A stretch of DNA of 36,357 nt from Pararcticibacter amylolyticus (GTDB lineage Bacteria; Bacteroidota; Bacteroidia; Sphingobacteriales; Sphingobacteriaceae), in contig NZ_QEAS01000012.1 of NCBI RefSeq assembly GCF_003130405.1, forward strand, positions 1-36,357, in the 5' to 3' direction. The position numbers and the translations under genes are program-made. Positions 18,143 through 26,281 of the stretch are shown here, in pieces. The first letter of the stretch is position 1, and each line of letters starts with the position of its first letter. The notes beneath the pieces were generated by a model. The model did not search any database, had not been told where the DNA came from, and saw only the letters and a list, made by a program, of their open reading frames with translations.

Positions 18143-21100
18143 TTACAATGTCAAATTGAGCCCGAATGAATAAGTTTTCAATGCAGGATAAGCATCCCAT
18201 GCAATAGACGGATCTTTATATCCAAAAGGATTATACAAATTGAACGGGTTAACACCACTTAAATAAAGACGGGCATTGCTTATCTTCATTTTGTCAGTGA
18301 TCTTTTTAGGGAGGCTGTAACCCATATTTATACTAGCAATCCTCATTCTGAAAGCATTTACCTCCCAAAATTTCGAAGATTTATCGTACATCTTATCCCA
18401 TTCAGGATTAGGCATGGAACCAGACGGATTCAGCTCAGGATCATAAACATCCCCCCAGATTTCAGGTAAGCTTGTAAATACCCTGCTTATGTCATTGTTC
18501 AGTTTCTTCCTCTCGCTCCTTTCAGACCATCCTCCAAAGCTACCAGCGATTACACAATCAAAACTAAATCCTTTATAACCAGCCTTTAAAGTAGTACCGA
18601 AACCATAATGGTTATTTGCTCTTTTCTTTAACTGAACTTGGTCGTTTTCATCAATAATACCGTCAGGAGCGGCAAATGTTCCATCCGCTTGTAATGGCCC
18701 CCGAACATCACGATAATATAACATCCCCTGTTTAAGATCGGCGACAGTACGGATCGTCTGCCCAAAAATAGACGTAGGATGATATGTATCATAGTAAGCC
18801 TGAATCTCCTCCTGGCTTCTGAACATACCTAAATAGTCGTATCCCCACTGTCCTACATCACTGGACTTTCCTGGTCTTTCTTTCCAAGGATATAATATAT
18901 CTACGGAATTGTAATCGCCCTTAACAACTTTATTATCTGCCCAGTTAAAACGTGCAGAAATACCGTAGTTAAAATCTTTACCAACTTTCGAATTCCAGCC
19001 AATTTCAATTTCGTAACCGAAAGAATTAGCTTTTCCGTAGTTCTCTGATGCTACAGAGCCACCGACTGTTACAGGTACACTACCAACCCTTTGAATTAAT
19101 AGATCGGATCCGTAATTATAATATCCTTCTATTGTAGTAGAAAGTCTTTCATTAAGGAACCGGGCATCAATACCTATGTTATTTTTAAACTCCTGTGTCC
19201 AAGATGCACCACGATTAGGAGTTACTCCCATTTTAATACTATTGGTACTATTATTATTACCTCCGAATACAGCACCTTTACCTTCTTCTAAAGTGTAACG
19301 TTGCTTCCATGCCCAGGCTTGGAATGTATCGCTTCCGAGCAAGCCTGTCGCATATCTTAATTTAAGGAAGTTTATGGCGTCAATCTTGAAGAAGTCTTCT
19401 TCCGAAATAACCCATCCTAATGATCCTGAATAGAACTTACCCCAATAATTCTCGGGGGCAAATTTAGTTGAAGCATCTGTTCTGAAGAGGAATTCAAATA
19501 AATACTTCTCTGCATAACGGTAGTTCACCCTCGCAATATAGCCAAGCGAACCAGATTCACTCCGAAGAGTTCTCCCTTCGTATGTTCCGAATGCGGTATT
19601 AAACTGTCCGTTTGTAGCCTGGATAGGATCATTCCTCCAAACATCTTCCTGCTTACTATCTGCGTCTCCTCTTTCTACTGTAAATAACCCGCTAATATTA
19701 TGTTTCCCAAATTGCCTGTCATAATTCAGAATAAAGTTCATTTGAGTATTACTCGTATTCAGATTCGAAAAGTATAGACGATTCCCATTACTTACAGAAA
19801 CGGTAGTGTACTCGGTAGCACCATCATAGATATGACGATGCTCTCCCAGCCCTGTAAACTGATAGACGTCATATTTTGTTCCGACTTGGGATCCTCGTGA
19901 GCCACCGTTATTACGGGAATAAGATGCCTTCGCATTCAATCCTTTCACAAAAGGAACCTTATATTCAGCAGACAGGTTTACAGTAAAAAATTTCCCATCC
20001 GTTTCAGCAAGATTCCCAAGTCTTTGAAGTTCATAGAAGTGATATCTGGATAAATCGTTATTTGTACCGGGTAATTTGACAGGTAAACCGTTTATATAAG
20101 TAGGAATATAACGTGGGGTTAGCAAAAGATTTTTATAATCATCTTCTACACCTTCTCCCGAAACCTTATTAAATGTCTTGACCTGGTTATCATTATTTCC
20201 GGATACTTGTAATGAAACTTTTAAATTTGACGCCACTTCTACATCTGTTCCAGCCCTAAAATTCCAACGGTCATAATCAAGGGTGCCTAGATTTCCATTT
20301 TGTTTGGTGTATCCAATACTTCCAAAATATGTTGCCTTTTCTGCCCCCCCACTTACGCTAAGATTATGACGAGTGTTATAGCTTGAAGACCAGGCACCAT
20401 CCAGCCAATCGTAATTAAGTGATTTAAAAGCATCCAGTTCATCTTGGCTGAAAACAAAATTACGGTAAGTGTCGCCAGAAACTGCAGCTGTCTTGTTCGA
20501 ACCATTGGGGCCGTTCATTACATTGAAATACTGAGCGAACTCATAAGCACTCATCATCTTTGTACGATAGGCCTCATCGCTGATAGCAACAGATCCATTA
20601 TATGAGATCCTTGGTTTCCCTGCTTTACCTTTCTTTGTGGTAACCAGAACAACACCGGCTGCACCTCTTACACCATAAACAGCTGCAGAAGCATCCTTAA
20701 GGACTGAAATACTCTCAATTTCAGCAGGATCCAAATTATTGAAAAGACTCGCATCAGGTTGATTCTGTCCATCCATCTGTATTACACCATCAATAACATA
20801 CAGCGGACTTTGCTGTGCGCCCACTATCGGATTTCTAATGGTCAGCGATGCTTTCGATCCTGGTCTAGAATTACCACCGCTAACACCAACCCCCTGAAGT
20901 CTTCCCGATAAAGCAACGCCAATGTTGGTAACCGGCAAATCAGCAACCTCTGCAGCCTTGATATCTACAACAGAACCAGTCAGGTGAGCTTTCTTCTGAA
21001 CACCATATCCCACTACTACAACTTCATCAAGAGCCTTCGAATCTTCTAACATCTTGATGTCTATTTTGGTCCTGCCATTTGCTACAACCTCCTGAGATTT

Positions 21101-21406
21101 GAACCCAAGATAAGTGACAACGAGCACCTCGTTTCCGGTAGGAAGGTTTAGTCTGAAAACTCCGTTTACGTCAGTGCTTGTACCTGAATTTGTACCTTTA
21201 ATTTTAATGGAGACACCTGGCAAAGGTTCACCTTTAGTATCTGTTACAGTACCTGTCACATTTACTCTCTTCATAGTCCCCAGCGTAGTGCGGTCGTTAG
21301 CCGCCCCATAGGAAGTTCCGGGGGCAAAGCCGGATAGCAACACCCCGCAACATACAAGCCTGAAGCCGATAGTTTTGAAGAATTGCGTTTGTAATTGTTT
21401 TTTCAT
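18143..21406 (-). CDS. SusC3, TonB-dependent outer-membrane transporter without STN domain
   Basis: A 1087-residue SusC-family importer: signal peptide (ending near GTSYGAA), CarboxypepD_reg-like domain at about 48-125 (TDTKGEPLPGVSIKIKG, STDVNGVFRLNLPTGNE), linker ALDEVVVVGYGVQKKAHLTG, plug (ALSGRLQGVGVSGGNSRPGS, PLYVIDGVIQMDG) and a barrel ending in YSFGLNLTL. It is paralogous to SusC2, most clearly over the first 150 residues. It lies downstream of the isomerase-like and DUF3826 genes, with 189 nt of hairpin-containing sequence in between, and upstream of SusD3. That ties this importer to the sugar handled by the isomerase. No STN domain, so control is more likely through the nearby AraC protein. 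Confidence 0.95.
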   Translation of the reverse strand: MKKQLQTQFFKTIGFRLVCCGVLLSGFAPGTSYGAANDRTTLGTMKRVNVTGTVTDTKGEPLPGVSIKIKGTNSGTSTDVNGVFRLNLPTGNEVLVVTYLGFKSQEVVANGRTKIDIKMLEDSKALDEVVVVGYGVQKKAHLTGSVVDIKAAEVADLPVTNIGVALSGRLQGVGVSGGNSRPGSKASLTIRNPIVGAQQSPLYVIDGVIQMDGQNQPDASLFNNLDPAEIESISVLKDASAAVYGVRGAAGVVLVTTKKGKAGKPRISYNGSVAISDEAYRTKMMSAYEFAQYFNVMNGPNGSNKTAAVSGDTYRNFVFSQDELDAFKSLNYDWLDGAWSSSYNTRHNLSVSGGAEKATYFGSIGYTKQNGNLGTLDYDRWNFRAGTDVEVASNLKVSLQVSGNNDNQVKTFNKVSGEGVEDDYKNLLLTPRYIPTYINGLPVKLPGTNNDLSRYHFYELQRLGNLAETDGKFFTVNLSAEYKVPFVKGLNAKASYSRNNGGSRGSQVGTKYDVYQFTGLGEHRHIYDGATEYTTVSVSNGNRLYFSNLNTSNTQMNFILNYDRQFGKHNISGLFTVERGDADSKQEDVWRNDPIQATNGQFNTAFGTYEGRTLRSESGSLGYIARVNYRYAEKYLFEFLFRTDASTKFAPENYWGKFYSGSLGWVISEEDFFKIDAINFLKLRYATGLLGSDTFQAWAWKQRYTLEEGKGAVFGGNNNSTNSIKMGVTPNRGASWTQEFKNNIGIDARFLNERLSTTIEGYYNYGSDLLIQRVGSVPVTVGGSVASENYGKANSFGYEIEIGWNSKVGKDFNYGISARFNWADNKVVKGDYNSVDILYPWKERPGKSSDVGQWGYDYLGMFRSQEEIQAYYDTYHPTSIFGQTIRTVADLKQGMLYYRDVRGPLQADGTFAAPDGIIDENDQVQLKKRANNHYGFGTTLKAGYKGFSFDCVIAGSFGGWSERSERKKLNNDISRVFTSLPEIWGDVYDPELNPSGSMPNPEWDKMYDKSSKFWEVNAFRMRIASINMGYSLPKKITDKMKISNARLYLSGVNPFNLYNPFGYKDPSIAWDAYPALKTYSFGLNLTL

Positions 21407-21473
21407 GTTCCTTTGTTCGTTTATTTATGTATAATTCTTCCCTATGTCCTGCTAAAAGCGTGGCAATAGAGAC

Positions 21474-21592
21474 AATCGCTCAGCAACAGCGATTAAATCA
21501 GTTATTCTGCAATTTTATGATTGATCTTCCAGATGGATCATCTTTGAACTAAGCTATTGGGAGCTTAATTCCTGTTGAACTGCACTCAACAG
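21474..21592 (-). other. Hairpins between the DUF3826 gene and susC3
   Basis: The 189-nt gap (21407-21595) has three stem-loops: CTGTTGA/TCAACAG (21572-21592, immediately after the DUF3826 stop), AAGCT/AGCTT (21551-21566) and AATCGCT/AGCGATT (21474-21494). None is followed by a T run and no -7 element was found, so they look less like terminators than like mRNA processing or stabilising structures within one operon. Confidence 0.35.
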
Positions 21593-21595
21593 CGT

Positions 21596-22285
21596 TTACT
21601 GTCCTTTCTGTCTTTCCTTCAACTTCTTTTCCCACACCTCACGAGCTGTTTTGGTGTCAACCCCTTCTGCTGTAAGATAATTATTAATTCTTCCCTTGTA
21701 TTTTCCAAACCACCAATGTTTCTTTTCTGAAGATTCGGCATCCATGGCATGCTCTCTTGCTTCAGTTAGATCTGATAATATCCTTGCTTTTTGTTTTTCG
21801 TTAAGAGTAGGCAGCATTTCAAGGTATGCCTGGTAAGTGCCGGGCAATACGTTGTAGGTCATGCCGTCTTTCACTTTTTCTACCTGTTCAGCACTCAGTT
21901 CTTTTGATAAACGGGAAATATATTTCTTGTGAAGCTTGCTCAATTTCTTCTCTTCAGCTGCTTCCAGGTTTTTGATCTTTGCTTCAACCGCCTGCTTGTC
22001 TTCTCCGCCCTGCTCCTTTAAAGCCTTTATCTTCGCTTTCCTGGCATCATGAAAAGTATTCAGATCCCGGTATTGCTGTGCAATAATGTCTGTGACCTTT
22101 ACAGACTTCTCCTGATCTGAAATCCCCAGGTTCACAACAATCTTTTCTGCCCTCTGAGTAATCACCTTTGTATACTCAGCTTCTTTATCCTTCGCATTCT
22201 GGTCCTGTGCAAACGATCCCGCTCCTGTTCCAAGAAACAGGGCCAGTGCAACTGAAACCCTCTTCAACAATTTGTACATGTACAT
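21596..22285 (-). CDS. DUF3826-family secreted protein
   Basis: A 229-residue exported protein with a signal peptide ending at GTGAGSFAQ (about 25). The mature part is highly charged and largely helical (KDKEAEYTKVITQRAEKIVV, KIKNLEAAEEKKLSKLHKKY), with the conserved blocks YNVLPGTYQAYLEMLPTL and EKKHWWFGKYKGRINNYLTA towards the end. This pattern matches DUF3826, a family found in pectin-related loci of Bacteroidota. Its biochemical role is unknown; a periplasmic helper or binding role is only a guess. It follows the isomerase-like gene by 24 nt and precedes susC3. Two adjacent ATG codons (22285 and 22279) could each serve as start. Confidence 0.8.
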   Translation of the reverse strand: MYMYKLLKRVSVALALFLGTGAGSFAQDQNAKDKEAEYTKVITQRAEKIVVNLGISDQEKSVKVTDIIAQQYRDLNTFHDARKAKIKALKEQGGEDKQAVEAKIKNLEAAEEKKLSKLHKKYISRLSKELSAEQVEKVKDGMTYNVLPGTYQAYLEMLPTLNEKQKARILSDLTEAREHAMDAESSEKKHWWFGKYKGRINNYLTAEGVDTKTAREVWEKKLKERQKGQ

Positions 22286-22309
22286 TTATATATAGTGAAT
22301 AGTTATGTT

Positions 22310-23929
22310 CTATCCTAGTTTTACATCTCCGCAGAAATGTACTTCAATACCCAGCTCAGCCAATGCTGCTGCCTTAATACGGCAAGCTTTATAAGCACTT
22401 TCCTTATCCGGAGTGTAAACCACCTGAATGTGATTTGCTTTATGACGTGCCATCATCTGATCCCTGCTGACACCATCAAGCACAGCATGCATGATGGGCC
22501 ACTGCGGATTTGTTTCGTTAAAGCGTCTTTGGGTTTCTTCTTCGGGAAGATACACGCACTCTCCTACTCCCAAATCACAATGCAGCTTATTATCCATCAC
22601 AAACACGCGGCTCCACACAATCGGTCCCGGCTTGCTGACACCCTTAAGTGTGCCTCCACCGAACGGAAAGAACATAGGTGGTTGTCTTAAGCTTTCCGCC
22701 CCTTTGTACCCATCAATGAAATGAGATGCAGGTGCTGCTCCCGAGATGAGGAATACCCATACAAAGTCATCCACTCCTTCTCCGCTGAAGTGTTCTCCCC
22801 AGCGAAGATCATGAAGGGTATTATCTCCGTCGAGGCCAAGCTCTTTCCAGAGCTTGTAAGTAACGTATCCGTCAATTCCGGCGCATTCATCCACCTCGTT
22901 GAAGTGAGGTAACGCCTGTCCGGCAAATAATTCTTCTCCTGATTCGCTGTATACCGGAGGGCGGTCTGTATTGTTCAGTAAACCTTCTGTCAGGTCACTT
23001 GCAACTGTCAGGTCCTTTAAGCCCTGCTGATATTGAATACCTATCGTTTCGCAACCAAATGTGTCGGCTATGCGAACAGAAGCAATGTACATTTTGCATT
23101 GCTCCAGGGTTTGTTCTCTTGTTAATTCATTCTTAGGGTGGGTTCCCCAGTTGAAAGACATTCCTTTTCCGAGCATCCAGTTCAAAACAGCTTCAGCATC
23201 GGCATCACTCACCTTTAACATGGCTGCGTACAACGCTGACTGGCTTAGTCTTTCCTTAAAAATTCCGGTTGCATGAAGAAGGTCATCAGGAACAATCGCA
23301 TTATACATCCCCATACACCCTTCATCAAAAACGCCCATAATGGATTTTCTTTCCCTCAGTCTTTTTGCAAAGCTACGTCCTGTGAGTTCATCCTGTACGG
23401 GAATTTTCACCAGATCGAAATCTTTTACATGGCTCTGATCATGTCTGATATTTCCGGTAGCCAACCACTCGCTTAATCCCTCCTCAAAAAACTGATCGTC
23501 GAAGTTTACGCTCCAGAGGGTACTGTACTTTACGCCGGCCTTTGTTAAAGAACCATTCAGATTTAACATACCTACCAATCCGGGCCACATTCCGCTCCAG
23601 TTTGCCAATGTGAGGACAGGTCCTTTATGTGTAGTTAATCCTGCAAGTACGTGATGAGAGTATTGCCATACGCTCTCTGCAACAATGATAGGCTGCTCAG
23701 GGTTGATATTCCTGAAAACTTCCATTCCCATCTTCTGGGAATCAATAAATCCATGCTTTTTTTCAGGATCGTACGCGTGGGCACGCTTAACGGTCCATCC
23801 CTGCTTCGCAATGGCTGCTGTCAGCGCCTGCTCCATAGCTTCCTGTGTTGCCCAGCAATCCAAATTAGCTGAGAGACGGAGATCACCACTTGCTACCAGT
23901 AAAACCTCTTTTGATTCTTCTTTCAACAT
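22310..23929 (-). CDS. L-fucose/L-arabinose isomerase-superfamily protein
   Basis: A cytoplasmic enzyme of 539 residues from the Met at 23929; the frame is open to 23965, but the extra 12 residues (MCFRTIFSNYCT) look non-native. The long alternating alpha/beta layout and the C-terminal MARHKANHIQVVY block (His512 in the longer frame) fit the L-fucose isomerase fold, where a C-terminal His helps to bind the metal. Acidic residues in FNEVDECAGID and ETIGIQ are candidate metal ligands. L-fucose isomerase converts L-fucose to L-fuculose; the substrate here may differ, since the protein is shorter than the roughly 590-residue enterobacterial enzyme. The GH95 enzyme nearby could supply L-fucose or L-galactose. 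First gene of the unit with DUF3826, susC3 and susD3; divergent from the AraC gene. Confidence 0.75.
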   Translation of the reverse strand: MLKEESKEVLLVASGDLRLSANLDCWATQEAMEQALTAAIAKQGWTVKRAHAYDPEKKHGFIDSQKMGMEVFRNINPEQPIIVAESVWQYSHHVLAGLTTHKGPVLTLANWSGMWPGLVGMLNLNGSLTKAGVKYSTLWSVNFDDQFFEEGLSEWLATGNIRHDQSHVKDFDLVKIPVQDELTGRSFAKRLRERKSIMGVFDEGCMGMYNAIVPDDLLHATGIFKERLSQSALYAAMLKVSDADAEAVLNWMLGKGMSFNWGTHPKNELTREQTLEQCKMYIASVRIADTFGCETIGIQYQQGLKDLTVASDLTEGLLNNTDRPPVYSESGEELFAGQALPHFNEVDECAGIDGYVTYKLWKELGLDGDNTLHDLRWGEHFSGEGVDDFVWVFLISGAAPASHFIDGYKGAESLRQPPMFFPFGGGTLKGVSKPGPIVWSRVFVMDNKLHCDLGVGECVYLPEEETQRRFNETNPQWPIMHAVLDGVSRDQMMARHKANHIQVVYTPDKESAYKACRIKAAALAELGIEVHFCGDVKLG

Positions 23930-24166
23930 TGTACAATAATTTGAAAAAATAGTCCGGAAACACAACCTGTGAACTACAAAATACCCAAACGCCTGAACGT
24001 TTTGTTATTTCGGTTTATCTGGTTTAATAACCGGATATCGTTAAGTTTATAACTTCCCTTTCGCTTTTTAATTAAGGAATGAAACCACACAAATATGCAT
24101 CTCCCCGTAATACTATTGTTGCATATTGTTATCCTATTTCTGTACAATCTTACCATCTGAAATTCT

Positions 24167-24174
24167 TACCTTTG
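24167..24174 (+). promoter_or_regulatory. Candidate -7 element of the araC-type gene
   Basis: TACCTTTG matches TAnnTTTG and lies 47 nt before the start codon, giving a leader of about 40 nt. Upstream, at 24124-24136, TATTGTTATCCTA resembles the TGCTAATATCCTA motif of the other promoters (9 of 13 positions) but at a different spacing (about 35 nt), so autoregulation is possible. The opposite promoter, for the isomerase, is less clear: GTATTTTG on the minus strand at 23977-23984 is one base off consensus. Confidence 0.4.
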
Positions 24175-24221
24175 TGGCATTGTTACTTCGGTACAAATAA
24201 TGAGAGAGATTAGTAGAAAGC

Positions 24222-25097
24222 ATGAAGCCTTTATTTCATAAAGTCCCGGTTAAACTCCAGAATTCGTTCAGCGCAAGGCATGATGTGGCACCGAATTTCG
24301 GTACGGTGTGGCACTATCACCCTGAACTGGAAATTCAGTATGTAATTAAAGGCGAGGGAGTCCGTTTTATAGGTGATAATATCAATAACTTCTCATCCGG
24401 TGAACTGATCCTTCTCGGAGAAAACCTTCCGCATACATGGCGATGTAATGAAGCTTATTTTCAGTCTAATCCTGAACTCGAAGTGGAAGCCATCGTCGTT
24501 CAGTTCCTGCCCGACTGCCTGGGAAAAGACTTTCTTAATCTTCCGGAGGCGTACCTTATTCCCAAGCTGTTTGAAAAAGCAAAACAGGGAATGGTGATAC
24601 AAGGGAAAGCAAGAAAGAAGATGAGTGAGCTGCTCATTTCAGCAGTCAACGCAACCAACCTCGACCGCGTGATCATCCTGATATCCATTCTGAAGACCCT
24701 GGCGGAAACCACAGAATACACCACCATCACCACAAGTCAGCATACATTCACTTCTTCAACAGAATCCGATAATATCAGGCTCAATAAAGTATATAACTAT
24801 ACTCTTTCTAACTACAAGAAGGAAATCAGCCTGGAGGAGATCTCCTCCCTGAGCAACCTGAGTGTTACTTCGTTCTGCCGGTATTTCAAGCTGATGACCA
24901 AGAAAACATACTATGATTTTCTTATCGAGATCCGCATCAGTCACGCTTGCCGGGCACTTATTGAAGATAAATTACCTACAGAAGTTATTTGCTTTGAATG
25001 TGGTTTCAACAATGTTTCTAATTTCTACCGGCACTTTAAAAAGGTGACCGGGATGACACCACTGGATTATAAGAGAAAATATTTGAATAAACCGTAA
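24222..25097 (+). CDS. AraC-family transcriptional regulator with cupin sensor domain
   Basis: The only clear gene on the plus strand. The 291-residue product has an N-terminal cupin-type sugar-sensing domain at about 25-75 (FGTVWHYHPELEIQYVIKGE, ELILLGENLPHTWR) and a C-terminal double helix-turn-helix at about 195-289 (LEEISSLSNLSVTSFCRYFK, then ECGFNNVSNFYRHFKKVTGM with TPLDYK, the AraC signature). Regulators of this build (RhaR/RhaS-like) bind direct repeats near promoters and respond to a free sugar in the cytoplasm. It sits between the isomerase-led unit and the glycosidase/transport unit and is divergent from the first, so it is the likely activator of both. It is also the best candidate for binding the TGCTAATAT motifs; that link is inference. 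Confidence 0.93.
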   Translation: MKPLFHKVPVKLQNSFSARHDVAPNFGTVWHYHPELEIQYVIKGEGVRFIGDNINNFSSGELILLGENLPHTWRCNEAYFQSNPELEVEAIVVQFLPDCLGKDFLNLPEAYLIPKLFEKAKQGMVIQGKARKKMSELLISAVNATNLDRVIILISILKTLAETTEYTTITTSQHTFTSSTESDNIRLNKVYNYTLSNYKKEISLEEISSLSNLSVTSFCRYFKLMTKKTYYDFLIEIRISHACRALIEDKLPTEVICFECGFNNVSNFYRHFKKVTGMTPLDYKRKYLNKP

Positions 25098-25101
25098 TCA
25101 G

Positions 25102-25168
25102 TTATGGATTATGAGTTATGAATTATCAGTTTGCAACTTAGTTCACTCATAATTCATAACTCATAACT
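25102..25168. repeat. Inverted array of heptanucleotide repeats
   Basis: Between two convergent genes lies a perfect 18-bp inverted repeat (25109-25126 and 25149-25166, 22-nt loop). Each arm is itself a tandem heptamer array: TTATGNN units in the left arm (25102-25129) and CATAACT-type units in the right arm (25148-25168). The stem is nearly all A/T with no T run, so it is a weak terminator at best, although it could serve both strands. Confidence 0.75.
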
Positions 25169-25176
25169 AACTACGC

Positions 25177-26115
25177 TCAGCTGATTGCCAGCTTAAGATC
25201 CAGCTCCTGCTGGAGATTTGTATAGTTCTGGAACAGTGTTTCTATTTCGCGGGTAATGGAATTGGTGAATTCGCCCACTTTCCTGCGGGTGAATGTTGAA
25301 ATATTCAGTCCGCGTTTCTGAAGAAAATATTTAGATACAACCGGATATACATTGTGCATCACGTCCATGTTATCGATGAGGAATTGCTGAACCTTCTGAA
25401 CTTCGTCCTGGAGGGAAGCGTCATTATAGTGATCACATAACCAAACGATGAGCTCAGGGAAATAATTGCCCTGGATACAGGAGAGGCCTTTTGATCCTGC
25501 CTTAAGAGATTCAACAGCATGTACCATGTAGGCATCGTATAGTCCAAACTCAGGGTATGACTCTGTTGCAGCCAGTTTGGCTTTTATCTGGTCGATATCA
25601 AGGCAAGTGTCTTTGTGGTAGATCACCCGACCTGTATCCACAAAAGACTTCAGTTGCTCTGCAGATAAAAGTCTCTTGTAAGGTACCGGACATTCATAAA
25701 ATCCCAGGGGAATACCGGGAGTAAGGTGAAGCAATTCAAATACACGTTCGTTGAATACGGCATCACTTTCTTTTTCTCCGGCAAGCAGGCTGCTGATCAT
25801 GATTACCGCTTGTGTACCGGTATCGTGTACCCGCTTTACAAAGTCAGCCTGCTTTGATATCTCTCCGCCAAAGGTTCCTGTTGCTACAACCGGCACCTTC
25901 CCGTCTACTACTTTAATGACATGTTTTATAGCGTCCAGCCTTTCCTTGTCTGTCAGTTCAAACATCTCGCTCGACAGGCAATTGGCAAATAACCCGGAGG
26001 CTCCGGCTTCAAGGTATATTTCTGTAAGTTCTGTTAAAATGTTATAGTCAATTTCTCCATTGTCTTTAAACGGAGTGAGCATCACCGGAATAAATCCCTT
26101 CTTCTTATTTTCCAT
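25177..26115 (-). CDS. DapA/NanA-family aldolase (dihydrodipicolinate synthase superfamily)
   Basis: A 312-residue cytoplasmic TIM-barrel lyase of the class that forms a Schiff base with a 2-keto acid. Visible active-site elements are Lys168 in YHKDT (Schiff-base lysine), Tyr140 in GFYECP and the N-terminal TPF motif (14-16). The usual GTTGE carboxylate-binding loop is replaced by NCLSSE (45-50), so the substrate probably differs from those of DapA and NanA. Members of this superfamily cleave N-acetylneuraminate or 2-keto-3-deoxy sugar acids (KDG, deoxy-fuconate/rhamnonate). In this context a 2-keto-3-deoxy acid derived from uronic acid or deoxysugar is the most likely substrate. It is the last gene of the right-hand unit, about 140 nt after the symporter. 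Confidence 0.87.
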   Translation of the reverse strand: MENKKKGFIPVMLTPFKDNGEIDYNILTELTEIYLEAGASGLFANCLSSEMFELTDKERLDAIKHVIKVVDGKVPVVATGTFGGEISKQADFVKRVHDTGTQAVIMISSLLAGEKESDAVFNERVFELLHLTPGIPLGFYECPVPYKRLLSAEQLKSFVDTGRVIYHKDTCLDIDQIKAKLAATESYPEFGLYDAYMVHAVESLKAGSKGLSCIQGNYFPELIVWLCDHYNDASLQDEVQKVQQFLIDNMDVMHNVYPVVSKYFLQKRGLNISTFTRRKVGEFTNSITREIETLFQNYTNLQQELDLKLAIS

Positions 26116-26170
26116 CGTTATATATATGTCAGTTTATATTCTTTCCCTCTGGGTTCCGGTAATGTTGTAA

Positions 26171-26281
26171 GCTATCAGTGATCAGCAGTCGGCTATCAGT
26201 TGCAAGAGATCCATCTTAAATTTTTAACTCTCTACTTTAAACTTTCTACTCTTAACTTTCAACTCTCCACTTTAGACTCTG
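26171..26281. repeat. Degenerate heptanucleotide tandem repeats
   Basis: Two blocks of 7-nt units. 26171-26205 has GC-led units such as GCTATCA (twice) and GCAGTCG. 26226-26281 is eight units of the form NACTYTN (for example AACTCTC, AACTTTC). The second block extends into the 3' end of the symporter gene, so its last residues (ESKVES) are encoded by repeat units. Confidence 0.8.

Noticed and set aside
21407-21595. A separate promoter for susC3 in the gap after DUF3826.
   Set aside because: No TAnnTTTG element and no TGCTAATAT motif were found on the minus strand here; transcription from the isomerase side is the simpler reading.
25109-25166. The perfect 18-bp inverted repeat was considered as a strong bidirectional terminator or insertion-element end.
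   Set aside because: The stem is almost entirely A/T with a 22-nt loop and no T run, there is no transposase nearby, and its heptamer composition explains it as part of the repeat family.
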